A DNA stretch of 43,042 bases from Polynucleobacter meluiroseus (lineage in GTDB: Bacteria > Pseudomonadota > Gammaproteobacteria > Burkholderiales > Burkholderiaceae), in contig CAMCUP010000016.1 in NCBI GenBank assembly GCA_945878885.1, positions 1 through 43,042 on the forward strand. The letters run 5' to 3'. Shown piece after piece: positions 22,348 to 34,801 of the stretch; position 1 is the stretch's first letter; each line of letters starts with the position of its first letter. A program made the position numbers and the translations under genes. The notes under the pieces were generated by a model. It did no database searches, was not told the DNA's origin, and was given only the letters and a program-made list of their open reading frames with translations.

Positions 22348-22397
22348 AGGCTAAGTCCTGACTGCGCTAAAAAACGCTACCCTGGAAGGCTTAGCCT
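22348..22397 (-). promoter_or_regulatory. Stem in the rpsB leader, possible S2 autoregulatory element
   Basis: In the rpsB 5' leader, AGGCTAAG (minus strand, 22390-22397) can pair perfectly with CTTAGCCT (22348-22355), closing an internal region of 34 bases. The 3' arm ends 14 bases upstream of the TAGGAG ribosome-binding site. This placement suits a ribosomal-protein leader that controls rpsB-tsf, but the specific structure is not matched here to a known family. Confidence 0.45.
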
Positions 22398-22424
22398 GCT
22401 ATTTCGAATTACTTCGATCGGTAA

Positions 22425-22430
22425 ATTATA
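22425..22430 (-). promoter_or_regulatory. Probable -10 box of the rpsB operon promoter
   Basis: The minus strand reads TATAAT here, a perfect consensus -10, about 100 bases upstream of the rpsB ATG. No good -35 hexamer stands 16-18 bases further upstream, so the promoter is supported only by the -10 and its position in the 172-base divergent gap to map. Confidence 0.45.
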
Positions 22431-22494
22431 GCTTATATATCAATCATCTAGGCGCAAAAGAGCCAAAAAACCTCAAGTCGTTGATAATCAAGGC

Positions 22495-23331
22495 ATGAAC
22501 AGTGTTTTTACCCTTGAAAAAGACCTCCAAGGCATGCGTGAGGCGGGTCGGCTCGCCAGCGAAGTACTCGACCACGTGGCTCCAGCGATTCGCCCAGGCG
22601 TAAGTACAGGTGAGCTCGATCAAATTTGTCATGCCTTTATGCGTGATGTTCAAAATACTATTCCAGCGCCATTAAACTACCAGCCCCCCGGCTATCCCCC
22701 CTTTCCTGCGGCAATCTGTACCTCAGTAAACGATGTCATTTGCCATGGCATTCCGGGCGATAAAGTATTAAAGGCTGGAGACGTCGTCAATCTCGACATT
22801 ACTGTAATTACTCCGGATGGTTACTATGGCGATACCAGCCGGATGTTTATGGTTGGTGAAGTTTCGGTCTTAGCCGAGCGCTTAACGCAAATTACCTTTG
22901 AATGTATGTGGCTTGGTATTGCTCAGGTAAAACCAGGCGCCTATTTAGGTGATATTGGTCATGTAATTCAAACACACGCTGAGCAGGCTGGATATTCGGT
23001 AGTTCGTGAGTACTGTGGTCATGGTATTGGTAAAGTCTTTCACCAAGATCCCCAAATTTTGCATTATGGGCGCCCTAGCACTGGTGAGCAATTGCAAGCA
23101 GGTATGACGTTCACGATTGAACCAATGATTAATGCTGGGCGCCGAGAAATTCGCACCATGCCCGATCAGTGGACTGTAAAAACTAAAGACCGTAGCCTAT
23201 CAGCACAGTGGGAGCACACCTTACTTGTAACTACACAAGGTGTTGAAGTATTAACTTGGTCGGCAGGCAGCAACCCGCCGCCCGAGTGCGTTAAGGGCTT
23301 AGTATTTCGACCCCAGCTTATTGCGGCGTAG
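22495..23331 (+). CDS. map: Methionine aminopeptidase type I
   Basis: Removes the initiator methionine from nascent proteins. The pita-bread fold has its dinuclear metal ligands in place: Asp101 and Asp113 (NLDITVITPDGYYGDTSRMF), His176 (CGHGIGKVFHQDP), Glu209 (MTFTIEPMIN) and Glu240 (QWEHTLLVT). Substrate-binding His84 is in VICHGIP. The 278 residues include a C-terminal extension of roughly 20 residues compared with E. coli. The ATG has a short AAGG element close by. It is divergent from rpsB, a common arrangement, and 30 bases upstream of glnD. Confidence 0.97.
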   Translation: MNSVFTLEKDLQGMREAGRLASEVLDHVAPAIRPGVSTGELDQICHAFMRDVQNTIPAPLNYQPPGYPPFPAAICTSVNDVICHGIPGDKVLKAGDVVNLDITVITPDGYYGDTSRMFMVGEVSVLAERLTQITFECMWLGIAQVKPGAYLGDIGHVIQTHAEQAGYSVVREYCGHGIGKVFHQDPQILHYGRPSTGEQLQAGMTFTIEPMINAGRREIRTMPDQWTVKTKDRSLSAQWEHTLLVTTQGVEVLTWSAGSNPPPECVKGLVFRPQLIAA

Positions 23332-23361
23332 GAGCCGCCCCAAATTAGTTCTTCTCCTACC

Positions 23362-25962
23362 ATGAATTCAGTGACTGCACTCTCACCGCATCATGTCATT
23401 GCTCATCTACGTAATGCATGCGCTACTGAATATCAATTATTTCTGGCAGATCAAAACGTTGCTAGGCTAACAAAAAAACTGACAGAAATAAATGATGCTG
23501 CCTTAATACATTTATGGCAAGACTGCGCAATTGCTTCAGACCTAGCACTAATTGCTGTCGGGGGTTTTGGGCGTGCGGAACTCTTCCCATATTCTGATAT
23601 TGATATCTTAGTATTACTGCCCAACGACTCCAAACTAGATCCTAAAGCTGATAGTGAAAAGGTTGCTCGCTTTATTACCCAATGCTGGGATTCTGGCTTG
23701 GAAATTGGCTCGGCAGTCCGCACTCTCGCAGAATGCTTAAGCGAGGCAGAGCAAGATATTACCGTGCGTACCTCACTCTTAGAAGCGCGACTGATCTGCG
23801 GCTCGCGCAGCTTATTTAAAGCATTTCAAACAGCCTTCACCACAGCACTTGATCCAAAGACTTTCTTCCAAGCAAAATTACTAGAGCAAACGCAACGCCA
23901 TCAAAAATACCAAGACACACCCTATGCGCTCGAGCCCAATTGCAAAGAAAGCCCAGGGGGTCTGCGCGATTTACAAGTAATTTTGTGGGCTAGTAAGGCG
24001 GCACAACTTGGTAATAGTTTTAATGACTTATTTCAAAAAGGCTTAATTACAGAGCGTGAGCTTACTGAATTAAAACGCAATAAGCGTTTTTTGGCAACCT
24101 TGCGCGCCAATTTGCATTTACTTACCAATCGTCATCAAGACGTTTTAGCATTTGACTTACAAGCGGTCTTAGCGAAGTCCATGGGTATTGAAGAAAGCTC
24201 AGCCCGTCAAGCCAGTGAAGCCATCATGCGTCGCTACTACTGGGTAGCCAAGGCTGTTACCCAACTCAATACTATCTTGTTACAAAATATTGAAGCGTTA
24301 TTATTTCCCCAAGAATCACGCACGATTCACCCCATTGCGGGTGAAGAGAACAACGACTTTATTGAGCGTCAAGGTTTACTAGATATTCATGATCCGCTCT
24401 TGTATCAAAAACATCCCGAACAAATTCTGCGTACCTTCTTAGTACTAACTCAAACTCCAGCAGTCAATGGTTTATCTGCCACGATTTTGCGTGCGCTCTA
24501 TAACGTGCGTAAAAAAATGAATAGTCAATGGCGTAAAGATCCCATTAATCGCCAACTCTTTATGGAAATTCTCAAGCAAGCCGATGGCGTAAGTAATGCA
24601 TTTAGGCTGATGAACCAAACCAGCGTTCTAGGCCGTTACCTGCCCCCCTTTCGGCGCATCGTCGGGCAAATGCAACATGACTTATTCCATGTGTACACAG
24701 TTGATCAACATATTTTGATGGTCCTAAGAAACGTGCGCCGCTTTATGTTGGTGGAACATGCTCACGAGTTCCCTTTATGTAGTCGTTTAATTGCACACTT
24801 CGAAAAGCCCTGGCTACTTGTAATTGCAGCTTTATTTCACGATATTGCTAAAGGGCGTGGGGGCGATCATTCATTATTGGGCAAGCGTGATGTGCGTGAA
24901 TTCGCTAAAGACCATACGCTCGATAAAAAAGATACCGATTTATTAGTTTGGCTGGTGGCTGAGCACTTAAATATGAGTCAAGTTGCACAAAAACAAGACA
25001 TTAGCGATCCAAATGTAATTATGGCTTTTGCCAAGAAAGTTGGTGATGAGCGCCACCTAACTGCTCTTTATCTCTTAACTGTAGCTGATGTACGTGGCAC
25101 GAGCCCAAAGGTGTGGAACGGCTGGAAAGCCAAGTTACTAGAAGATTTATATCGCGCTACCCTGCGTGTTTTAGGCGGTGCCAAGCCTGATGCCTCATCT
25201 GAACTAGCTCAGCATCAGGAAGAAGCTCGGCGTAACTTACGCTTACATGGCTTTCAAGACTCAGCGTATGAGGCCTTCTGGCAAAAACTCGATGTGGCAT
25301 TTTTCTTACGCCAAGAGGCAGGCGATATTGCTTGGCTATCACGCCATTTAATGGGTCAAGTTGAAACCACTAAGCCTATCGTGCTAGCGCGCTTATCACC
25401 GGCAGGAGAAGGCTTACAGGTTGCAATTTATATGCCTGACCAAGCAGACCTTTTCTCACGCATTTGTGGTTACTTCGAGCGTAACGGTTTTTCTATTTTA
25501 GATGCGCGAATTCATACCACTCGACATGGTTATGCCTTAGATACCTTTGAAGTTGCTAGTAGTGAGCTAGATGATGAACCCCATAGCTACCGCAATCAAA
25601 TTCAATTAGTCGAATATGCCCTTACTGAAGCATTACAAAAACCCACCCCTCTACCAACACCATCAATGGGCCGTTTATCACGCCAGTCGCGTAGCTTCCC
25701 CATTCAACCCCGGGTACATATGCAGCCCGATGAACGCGGCCAATACTATGCCCTGTCATTCACTGCCAGCGACCGAGCAGGATTGCTCTACGCTATTTCA
25801 AGAGTCTTGGCAAAACACCATGTTTCACTTCATACCGCTCGCATCAATACCCTGGGTGAACGCGTTGAAGACGTCTTACTTTTAAATGCAAGTGAGCTCA
25901 GTAAAAATCCACGCTTACAAATTCAATTAGAAACAGAATTACTAGAAGTGCTGGGAAGTTAG
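23362..25962 (+). CDS. glnD: Bifunctional PII uridylyltransferase / uridylyl-removing enzyme
   Basis: Nitrogen sensor that uridylylates PII proteins when glutamine is low and removes UMP when it is high. Domain order over 866 residues: nucleotidyltransferase ([17 protein letters not shown], with Gly67-Gly68 and metal ligands Asp79 and Asp81), a helical linker, the HD hydrolase domain ([18 protein letters not shown]), and two C-terminal ACT domains that sense glutamine (around [17 protein letters not shown] and [17 protein letters not shown]). The map-glnD pair is conserved. It ends 14 bases from the convergent ligA stop, with no visible terminator. Confidence 0.97.
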   Translation: MNSVTALSPHHVIAHLRNACATEYQLFLADQNVARLTKKLTEINDAALIHLWQDCAIASDLALIAVGGFGRAELFPYSDIDILVLLPNDSKLDPKADSEKVARFITQCWDSGLEIGSAVRTLAECLSEAEQDITVRTSLLEARLICGSRSLFKAFQTAFTTALDPKTFFQAKLLEQTQRHQKYQDTPYALEPNCKESPGGLRDLQVILWASKAAQLGNSFNDLFQKGLITERELTELKRNKRFLATLRANLHLLTNRHQDVLAFDLQAVLAKSMGIEESSARQASEAIMRRYYWVAKAVTQLNTILLQNIEALLFPQESRTIHPIAGEENNDFIERQGLLDIHDPLLYQKHPEQILRTFLVLTQTPAVNGLSATILRALYNVRKKMNSQWRKDPINRQLFMEILKQADGVSNAFRLMNQTSVLGRYLPPFRRIVGQMQHDLFHVYTVDQHILMVLRNVRRFMLVEHAHEFPLCSRLIAHFEKPWLLVIAALFHDIAKGRGGDHSLLGKRDVREFAKDHTLDKKDTDLLVWLVAEHLNMSQVAQKQDISDPNVIMAFAKKVGDERHLTALYLLTVADVRGTSPKVWNGWKAKLLEDLYRATLRVLGGAKPDASSELAQHQEEARRNLRLHGFQDSAYEAFWQKLDVAFFLRQEAGDIAWLSRHLMGQVETTKPIVLARLSPAGEGLQVAIYMPDQADLFSRICGYFERNGFSILDARIHTTRHGYALDTFEVASSELDDEPHSYRNQIQLVEYALTEALQKPTPLPTPSMGRLSRQSRSFPIQPRVHMQPDERGQYYALSFTASDRAGLLYAISRVLAKHHVSLHTARINTLGERVEDVLLLNASELSKNPRLQIQLETELLEVLGS

Positions 25963-25976
25963 TGGTACTTAAAAAC

Positions 25977-28001
<2,025 letters not shown>

Positions 28002-29057
28002 CTAACTAAATAAGCGTTGAGCTGTAGTAGAGCCGGCCATAATACCGCCCTGCTCAAGCTCGGTGTATAAACTGTCGATATGATGATGAATGCTTGTTAC
28101 TGCCATAGCAGTTAAATTAAGACCATTGTCATCTACCAGGCGCCCTTGTTTAGCTTCAGCAATCGCCGCTCCTTCGGCTAGCATCCGCTCAAAGGCACGC
28201 TCTTGAATTGGCACAAGCGGTAATTCAAGTAAAAAGGTTAATTGCTTTACTGGATCAGTTGGATCTAATTCGCTACTAAAAAAAAGTAACTGCCCCTGAT
28301 TAAAAAACTCGAATGAGCGTTGATTAGCATGAAGACGAAAGCCTCTTTGCTGCATCACAGACACTAAATCAGCCCAGACTAAGGGATTGCTATCAAAAAG
28401 TAAATTAATACTCAGCTGTATATCTGTTTGCGCAGCTAAAGCGTCTAATTCTTTAGCGCTATCAAGCATCGCATTTACGCCAGGCATATCAATTTGTGCG
28501 CCTAAGGCTTCGGCTAAGTTTTGTGCATGGGTAAAAAAATTAGATAAATCTCCTACTTCAATTGGACCTTGACGGTTGGCCAATTGCACTGCTAATTGCA
28601 GCTCAGAATAGGCAAAGGATGTGGTGATTTTCTCCCAAGTGTCACCATCAATCCAATTGGCTTTTAGGCCTTCCAGTAAATATTGCAAATCATGCTGTGG
28701 CCATGTGCCAATTTCGGCCAAAATCTCAGCCCCTTGAATGGGCTCATTAAAGCGTAGTGTTGCAACACAATCAATTCTCGGATCAATGGAGACCCTGCTA
28801 GCAGTAAGTACCATGGCGGCCGCCATCACAGCCTGACTAGGATCATTAACTTCACCTAAAGAAGGCTCGTGCCGCTGCTGATTTGCTAGTGCCGGTTCGG
28901 TGCCTTTGGTATGACTTGTATCAAGTAGCTTGTGGCGTGCCCGAGCATGACGTAAATTAACAATGACTACTAATAGTAATAAGAAAATACCAATGACAAT
29001 TAAGGCAACTTGCAAATCTGAAAGGCCGGCATTAGCAATCATGTCTTTCAGCGGCAT
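28002..29057 (-). CDS. zipA: ZipA-like cell division protein with C-terminal FtsZ-binding domain
   Basis: Bitopic membrane protein expected to tether FtsZ to the membrane at the division site. A short N-terminus is followed by one transmembrane segment (about residues 17-35, very rich in Ile/Leu/Val), a basic stop-transfer stretch (RHARARHK), a variable linker, and a C-terminal region from about 205 resembling the ZipA FtsZ-binding domain (LSINLLFDSNPLVWADLVSVMQQRGF and the final helix with HHHIDSLYTELEQGG). The ATG directly follows the smc TAA without a gap, with GGAG 9 bases upstream. Sequence similarity to E. coli ZipA is weak; position between smc and ligA supports the call. Confidence 0.8.
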   Translation of the reverse strand: MPLKDMIANAGLSDLQVALIVIGIFLLLLVVIVNLRHARARHKLLDTSHTKGTEPALANQQRHEPSLGEVNDPSQAVMAAAMVLTASRVSIDPRIDCVATLRFNEPIQGAEILAEIGTWPQHDLQYLLEGLKANWIDGDTWEKITTSFAYSELQLAVQLANRQGPIEVGDLSNFFTHAQNLAEALGAQIDMPGVNAMLDSAKELDALAAQTDIQLSINLLFDSNPLVWADLVSVMQQRGFRLHANQRSFEFFNQGQLLFFSSELDPTDPVKQLTFLLELPLVPIQERAFERMLAEGAAIAEAKQGRLVDDNGLNLTAMAVTSIHHHIDSLYTELEQGGIMAGSTTAQRLFS

Positions 29058-32000
29058 TTATGCAGGCTCCACCATCGTCACAGCCGAAGAAATATCCACA
29101 GCCACTATGCGTGATACGCCTTGTTCTTGCATCGTCACCCCAATTAGTTGATGAGCAATTTCCATCGTAATTTTATTATGGGAAATAAATACAAACTGGG
29201 TCTTAGACGACATTCTCGATACCATTTCTGCATAGCGTAGGGTATTAGCGTCATCAAGTGGCGCATCAACCTCATCTAATAAACAGAACGGCGCAGGATT
29301 TAATAAGAAAAGTGAAAAGACTAAGGCAATTGCAGTTAAAGCTTTTTCACCGCCAGACAAAAGATGAATTGAACTATTTTTCTTGCCAGGAGGTTGCGCC
29401 ATCACAAGTACGCCAGAATCTAAAATCTCTTCGCCAGTCATCACTAATTCAGCATGACCACCGCCAAATAACTCGGGGAACAAACGACCAAAGTGCCCAT
29501 TCACTTGATCAAAAGTGCCTTGCAATAAATCACGAGTTTCGGCATCAATCTTCGCAATTGCATCGGTTAGGGTTTGCATCGCTTCATTCAAATCGGCTGA
29601 TTGGGCATCAAGGAATGATTTACGCTCACGTGAACTTACTAACTCATCAAGCGCGGTCATATTAACTGGGCCCAGCGATTGAATCTCATTATTTAAACGC
29701 GTGACATCACCTTGCAGTACGCTGACTTTTAATTCCGTACTAAAGCGCGTTTCGATACTGGCTAAATCGGCTTCGGCCTCAAGTAATAAGGTGGCAAATT
29801 GTTCATAATTAAGGCGCGCAGCTTGCTCACGTAATTGCAAGTCGGTAGCCTTATCACGTAATGGCTGCAGGGTACGCTCAACTAACATCCGCGCTTCATC
29901 AGCCTCACGCAACTCATGTAGCAATGCATCTTGCTCAGTGCGCGCAGTTGCAAGGGCAGTTTCACGATCGGTGCGAGTAACCAGTAAAGTTTGTAACTTA
30001 TCCTGAGCCTCTTCATCACTTAAACCTGCTAACTCAGTTTCAGCAGCGGCAAATTTATCTTGAATTTCCATAATTTGGGTACGCGCAGTAGTTTGGTCGC
30101 GCTGCAAATCGGTAATCCGTTGCTGCAAAGAACGAGTTGTAAAAGCAGCCTCCTGTGCTGCCATTTCAGCAGTACGTAAGGCATCACGTAGTTGGTCGCG
30201 GGCCTGTGTGGCTAACTCGCATTGCTGGTGGGCAGCTGTCAATTGGGTCTGCGTACTCGCTTGTGTTTGCTCAGATTGGGTAAAGTCATTTCTGGCTTGC
30301 TCTGCCTGCAAATTGCTTTGCTCAATTTGCTGTCTTAATTCAGCTAATTCAGCGTTAATTTGAGTCGCACGCAAGGTATATTGCTCTTCAGCTTGACTTA
30401 ACTGCATTTGCTCTACTTCGAAACCATGGGCTGTTTGCACGGCCTCCTCGGCATTTAGCCGAGCGCGCTCGGCAGCTTGTAAGGCGGCTTGATAATTTGC
30501 GGTACATTGATCTAAGGCACCTTGTAACTCGCTTTGCATGAGGCGTTGCGCGCGTAATTGTTTTTCCAGCCCTTCCATTTCTTGGGCGCGGGCTAACATT
30601 CCAGCCTGCTCCGAATCGGCCGCATATAGTTGCACACCAACGCGGGTGACTAGATGACCGTGTGCGGTGACAAAGGCTGCACCAAGGGGTAATTTTTGAC
30701 GCCGCTGTAAAGCATCATCTAAGCTATCGGCAATAAAAATGTTCGTTAACCATTCTTGCAAGACGAATTGAATGTTCGATCCAGCTGCACTTTGTACCCG
30801 CGATAAAAGCGGCGTAAAACCCGTTGGTACGTTTGGCGTAAGGGCATTTAATCCATCGGTCAATAAAATCGCTAAACGACTTGGAGGGGCGTCTTTAGCT
30901 AATATCAACGCAGCTTTCACATCCTTGCCGGTTAAGGCGGCGAGTCGTTCGCGTAACACTGATTCCAATGCTGGCTCCCAGCCCTTTTCAACTTTAATGT
31001 CTTGCCATAAGCGCTTGCTCTCTTTTAAACCTTTACTTTCTAGCCACGGGCCAATTTTTCCTTGGGCTTGCACACTTGCTTGCAGGGCTGTTAAGGCGGT
31101 TAATTTAGCTTCGGTTTGCGCTAGATCTTGATTTGCAGTTTGAATTTCTTCCATGGCAGCTTGACGAGCGGCATCTGAAGTAGGTACACGAGCCTGGGTT
31201 TCTGCAGCCTGCGCTTTGCTCTCTTCTACCTTGCGCGTCGCAACTGCATATCGATCAAGGGCCATTGTTAAGGCTTTTGCATCAGGTTGTCGCAAGCCTT
31301 GCAACTCCGTTGTTAAACGCGCTTCGCGGCCTTTTGCATCTTCCATTTGCTCGGCTACCGCCTTGATGCGCTCACCTAAACTCGCCAAGCGCTGATCGAC
31401 AGTAGCTAAAGCCACGCGCAGATCATCGACGCTTTTCGTGGCATCTTGAAACGCAGTTTCTTTAAGGGGCGCATCTGTCTGTAAATCATCCAAGTCGCCC
31501 GACATCACTTGTTCATGTTCAGAAGCGGCACTTAATTCATGCTCGGCACTACGTTGTGCTTGTGCAGCATCAGTTTCTTGAGTAGTCCAACGCAGTAGTT
31601 GCGCCTGTAGGTCTTGAGTTTGTTGCTGTAAACGCAAGCGAGATTCCTGCACGTATTTAATTTGTGACTCAACTTGACTTACGTCTGAATTCGTTTGATA
31701 TAAATCTCCCTGGGCTAAAGAGACTTTATCTTGTAGGGCGTACTGGCGAGTACGCATCGTTTCTAGTTCTGTTTCGGCGTGCCGTAACTTAGCTGTTTGC
31801 TCTTCCAATTGCACTTGTGAATCACGAATTGCATTGGCATAACGTTCTTGCTCTTTACCTGCCTCGGTTTGGCGCACAAACCATAATAATTGCTGCTGCG
31901 CTTTCATTTCGGTTTGCAACTGGTTATGGCGCTCAGCAACTGTCGCTTGACTTTCTAAGCGCGCTAATTGCAATTCCAGCTCGCGCAAAATATCTTGTAC

Positions 32001-32579
32001 GCGAACTAAATTTTCTTGGGTATCTTCTAGCCGTGCAGCTGTCTCTTTGCGTCGCTCTTTGTATTTTGAAACACCCGCAGCTTCTTCTAAAAAAATTCGC
32101 AACTCTTCTGGTTTAGATTCTAAAATTCGTGAAATAGTGCCTTGACCAATAATCGCATAACCACGCGGCCCCATGCCAGTGCCCAAAAAAATATCTTGCA
32201 CATCTTTGCGGCGCACCACTTGATTATTAATATAGTAACTAGAATTACCATCACGGGTTAAGACCCGTTTTACAGAGAGCTCGCCAAAACTACTCCACTG
32301 ACCTTGCGCGCGTCCATCAGCATTATCAAAAATTAATTCCACACTGGCACGACCAGATGGTTTACGCAAACCCGAGCCATTAAAAATTACGTCTTGCATC
32401 GATTCACCACGTAACTCACTAGCACGCGACTCGCCCAAGACCCAACGCACCGCATCAATAATGTTTGACTTTCCGCAACCATTGGGACCCACTACACCAA
32501 TCAATTGCCCCGGCAACTCAAAATGGGTTGGGTCAACAAAAGATTTAAAGCCTGAGAGTTTGATTGATTTGAGTTGCAC
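29058..32579 (-). CDS. smc: Chromosome segregation protein SMC
   Basis: Condensin ATPase that organises and separates replicated chromosomes. The Walker A GPNGCGKSN lies at residues 31-39 and the ABC signature LSGGEKA (1074-1080) with Walker B CLLDEVDAP (about 1099-1107) at the C-terminus; together they form the head. Two long coiled coils flank a hinge at roughly 505-660. At 1173 residues it is typical. The start is GTG at 32577-32579, giving MQLKSIKLSGFKSFVDPT, the standard family opening. No scpA or scpB gene is visible nearby. Confidence 0.97.
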   Translation of the reverse strand: MQLKSIKLSGFKSFVDPTHFELPGQLIGVVGPNGCGKSNIIDAVRWVLGESRASELRGESMQDVIFNGSGLRKPSGRASVELIFDNADGRAQGQWSSFGELSVKRVLTRDGNSSYYINNQVVRRKDVQDIFLGTGMGPRGYAIIGQGTISRILESKPEELRIFLEEAAGVSKYKERRKETAARLEDTQENLVRVQDILRELELQLARLESQATVAERHNQLQTEMKAQQQLLWFVRQTEAGKEQERYANAIRDSQVQLEEQTAKLRHAETELETMRTRQYALQDKVSLAQGDLYQTNSDVSQVESQIKYVQESRLRLQQQTQDLQAQLLRWTTQETDAAQAQRSAEHELSAASEHEQVMSGDLDDLQTDAPLKETAFQDATKSVDDLRVALATVDQRLASLGERIKAVAEQMEDAKGREARLTTELQGLRQPDAKALTMALDRYAVATRKVEESKAQAAETQARVPTSDAARQAAMEEIQTANQDLAQTEAKLTALTALQASVQAQGKIGPWLESKGLKESKRLWQDIKVEKGWEPALESVLRERLAALTGKDVKAALILAKDAPPSRLAILLTDGLNALTPNVPTGFTPLLSRVQSAAGSNIQFVLQEWLTNIFIADSLDDALQRRQKLPLGAAFVTAHGHLVTRVGVQLYAADSEQAGMLARAQEMEGLEKQLRAQRLMQSELQGALDQCTANYQAALQAAERARLNAEEAVQTAHGFEVEQMQLSQAEEQYTLRATQINAELAELRQQIEQSNLQAEQARNDFTQSEQTQASTQTQLTAAHQQCELATQARDQLRDALRTAEMAAQEAAFTTRSLQQRITDLQRDQTTARTQIMEIQDKFAAAETELAGLSDEEAQDKLQTLLVTRTDRETALATARTEQDALLHELREADEARMLVERTLQPLRDKATDLQLREQAARLNYEQFATLLLEAEADLASIETRFSTELKVSVLQGDVTRLNNEIQSLGPVNMTALDELVSSRERKSFLDAQSADLNEAMQTLTDAIAKIDAETRDLLQGTFDQVNGHFGRLFPELFGGGHAELVMTGEEILDSGVLVMAQPPGKKNSSIHLLSGGEKALTAIALVFSLFLLNPAPFCLLDEVDAPLDDANTLRYAEMVSRMSSKTQFVFISHNKITMEIAHQLIGVTMQEQGVSRIVAVDISSAVTMVEPA

Positions 32580-32751
32580 GGCAAGCTTTGCAAAGAAAAA
32601 AGGGGTTAAAAAGGCAATTTAATGACAAATGGCACTGTGGAAGATGATAGCAAGTTAGGGGCATCACCACCCATTTTTGACCCACCGATATAATGATAAT
32701 TTGTCCCTCGGGAATAAAACCCCTTAACAATCTGATAGTTAACTAAAAAGT

Positions 32752-33579
32752 ATGAGCCAATCACCACAAAGCATCATTGAACAAGCATGGGAAAACCGTG
32801 CCAACCTCACCATGGAAGACGTTTCAGACGATATTCGCAAGGCGGTTAATGCGGTTCTTGGAGGGCTAAATACCGGCCATATTCGGGTTGCTGAAAAAAA
32901 AGGCATCGGACAATGGGAGGTCAATCAGTGGGTTAAAAAGGCTGTTTTACTCTCGTTTCGGCTAGAAGATAATAAGCCCATGGGGGCTGGAGGGTATACC
33001 CAGTTTTACGATAAAGTCCCCAGTAAGTTCGAAAACTTTACGGCCGCCGATTTTGCCGCTGGCGGCTATCGTGTTGTCCCTCCTGCAATAGCCAGACGAG
33101 GCTGTTTCATTGGCAAAAATGTGGTGCTCATGCCCTCCTACGTCAATATTGGTGCCTATGTAGATGAAGGCACAATGGTCGATACCTGGGCCACCGTAGG
33201 TTCATGCGCTCAAATTGGTAAAAATGTCCATCTTTCCGGCGGCGTTGGCATTGGCGGGGTACTCGAGCCCATTCAAGCGGGACCAGTCATTATCGAAGAT
33301 AACTGCTTCATTGGCGCTCGCTCAGAAATCGTTGAGGGTGTCATTGTTGAAGAAAATAGCGTCCTTTCCATGGGTGTATACCTTGGCCAAAGCACCAAAA
33401 TTTATGATCGCGACACTGGCGAAGTCCATTATGGTCGCGTACCAGCAGGCTCAGTTGTGGTGCCTGGCTCGCTACCCTCAAGTGATGGCAAATATAGCCT
33501 CTATGCGGCCATTATTGTTAAAAAAGTCGATGCGCAAACGCGGGCTAAAACCGCTATTAATGAGTTATTACGCGACTAA
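32752..33579 (+). CDS. dapD: 2,3,4,5-tetrahydropyridine-2,6-dicarboxylate N-succinyltransferase
   Basis: Succinyl-CoA-dependent step of lysine and diaminopimelate synthesis. A helical N-terminal domain precedes a left-handed beta-helix of hexapeptide repeats (from about residue 110: [37 protein letters not shown]), and the C-terminal segment has the family's [16 protein letters not shown] block. At 275 residues it matches E. coli (274). It is divergent from smc over a 172-base gap and lies 3 bases upstream of dapE, the next-but-one enzyme of the same pathway. Confidence 0.97.
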   Translation: MSQSPQSIIEQAWENRANLTMEDVSDDIRKAVNAVLGGLNTGHIRVAEKKGIGQWEVNQWVKKAVLLSFRLEDNKPMGAGGYTQFYDKVPSKFENFTAADFAAGGYRVVPPAIARRGCFIGKNVVLMPSYVNIGAYVDEGTMVDTWATVGSCAQIGKNVHLSGGVGIGGVLEPIQAGPVIIEDNCFIGARSEIVEGVIVEENSVLSMGVYLGQSTKIYDRDTGEVHYGRVPAGSVVVPGSLPSSDGKYSLYAAIIVKKVDAQTRAKTAINELLRD

Positions 33580-33582
33580 GTA

Positions 33583-34749
33583 ATGGCCCTAGCGACCCAT
33601 TCGGCCACCGCCGATTTAACTGCAGAGCTCATCGCTTGCCACTCTATTACGCCAGCTGATGGCGGCTGTCAGCAAGTTATCGCTGCACGTTTAGAAGCAC
33701 TCGGTTTTGAAATTGAAACGGTGATCAGTGGTCCAGCAGAATTTTCAGTAACGAATTTATGGGCAATTAAATTAGGTAAGTTAGGTAAAGCTGGAAAAGT
33801 CTTTGTCTTTGCGGGCCATACCGATGTCGTGCCAACCGGGCCATTAGACAAATGGGATAGCAACCCCTTTACACCCAGTGAGCGTGATGGCTACCTCTTT
33901 GGTCGCGGCGCAGCAGATATGAAAACCTCATTAGCAGCTTTTGTCGTGGCCACTGAAGAGTACGTGCGCAATAATCCTAATCATGCTGACACTATTGCCT
34001 TTCTCCTCACTAGCGACGAAGAAGGCCCCGCGCACGATGGCACGGTAGTGATGTGTGAGCGCCTTAAAAAACGCGGTCAAGTCTTAGATTACTGTGTGAT
34101 TGGCGAACCCACCTCAGTGAATCGCTTAGGGGACATGATTAAAAATGGTCGGCGGGGTTCTTTATCTGGGAAGCTGAGCGTCAAAGGCATTCAAGCCCAT
34201 ATTGCCTACCCTCACCTCGGTGCCAACCCAATTCATTTAGCGGCTGGGGCGATTGCCACCTTAGCCAGTACCGAATGGGATCAGGGCAACGACTATTTCC
34301 AGCCAACCACGTTTCAAATTTCCAATATTCATGCTGGTACCGGTGCAAACAATATTATTCCCGGGGAAATGACGGTCGAATTTAATTTTCGCTTTTCATC
34401 TGCCAGTACCCCAGAAGCGTTACGCGCAAAGGTTAGTGCAATTTTGGATGAAGCTAAATTTGACTATGCAATCGATTGGAAGCTAGGTGCTAGCCCTTTT
34501 CTGACGCCAAAAGGGGTCTTAGCGCTTGCTCTCCAAAAGGCGATTCAAACGGAAACTCAGGTAGTTACTGAGCTTTCTACCACCGGTGGCACTAGCGATG
34601 GCCGCTTCATCTCGCAAATCTGTAAAGAGGTAGTCGAATTTGGTCCAATAAATTCTACTAGCCATAAGCTCAATGAATGTGTTTCAATTAACGATATTGA
34701 ACCTCTCAAAAATATCTATCGACGCGTTTTAGAAAATCTGCTGGCTTAA
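33583..34749 (+). CDS. dapE: Succinyl-diaminopimelate desuccinylase
   Basis: M20-family zinc hydrolase releasing LL-diaminopimelate for lysine and peptidoglycan. Metal and catalytic residues are evident: His79 and Asp81 ([12 protein letters not shown]), Asp112 ([10 protein letters not shown]), and Glu146-Glu147 ([10 protein letters not shown]), with the C-terminal histidine in NSTSHKLNE. The dimerisation lid domain lies in the middle. The 388-residue length is slightly longer than E. coli owing to the N-terminus. It starts 3 bases after dapD without an obvious Shine-Dalgarno, so coupling is likely. Confidence 0.97.
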   Translation: MALATHSATADLTAELIACHSITPADGGCQQVIAARLEALGFEIETVISGPAEFSVTNLWAIKLGKLGKAGKVFVFAGHTDVVPTGPLDKWDSNPFTPSERDGYLFGRGAADMKTSLAAFVVATEEYVRNNPNHADTIAFLLTSDEEGPAHDGTVVMCERLKKRGQVLDYCVIGEPTSVNRLGDMIKNGRRGSLSGKLSVKGIQAHIAYPHLGANPIHLAAGAIATLASTEWDQGNDYFQPTTFQISNIHAGTGANNIIPGEMTVEFNFRFSSASTPEALRAKVSAILDEAKFDYAIDWKLGASPFLTPKGVLALALQKAIQTETQVVTELSTTGGTSDGRFISQICKEVVEFGPINSTSHKLNECVSINDIEPLKNIYRRVLENLLA

Positions 34750-34801
34750 TCATTATTCTCCTAAGCTGGCACTTAAATATCTTTCGCAAAATATTTCCTT
34801 C

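Noticed and set aside
30772..31131. Open frame of 119 codons opposite smc
   Set aside because: Shadow of the smc coding frame; no recognisable domain.
32689..32694. TATAAT as the dapD promoter
   Set aside because: The -10 match is perfect but the only -35-like element (TTGACC at 32678) is 5 bases away and the correct spacing holds ACCACC; too weak to list as a feature.
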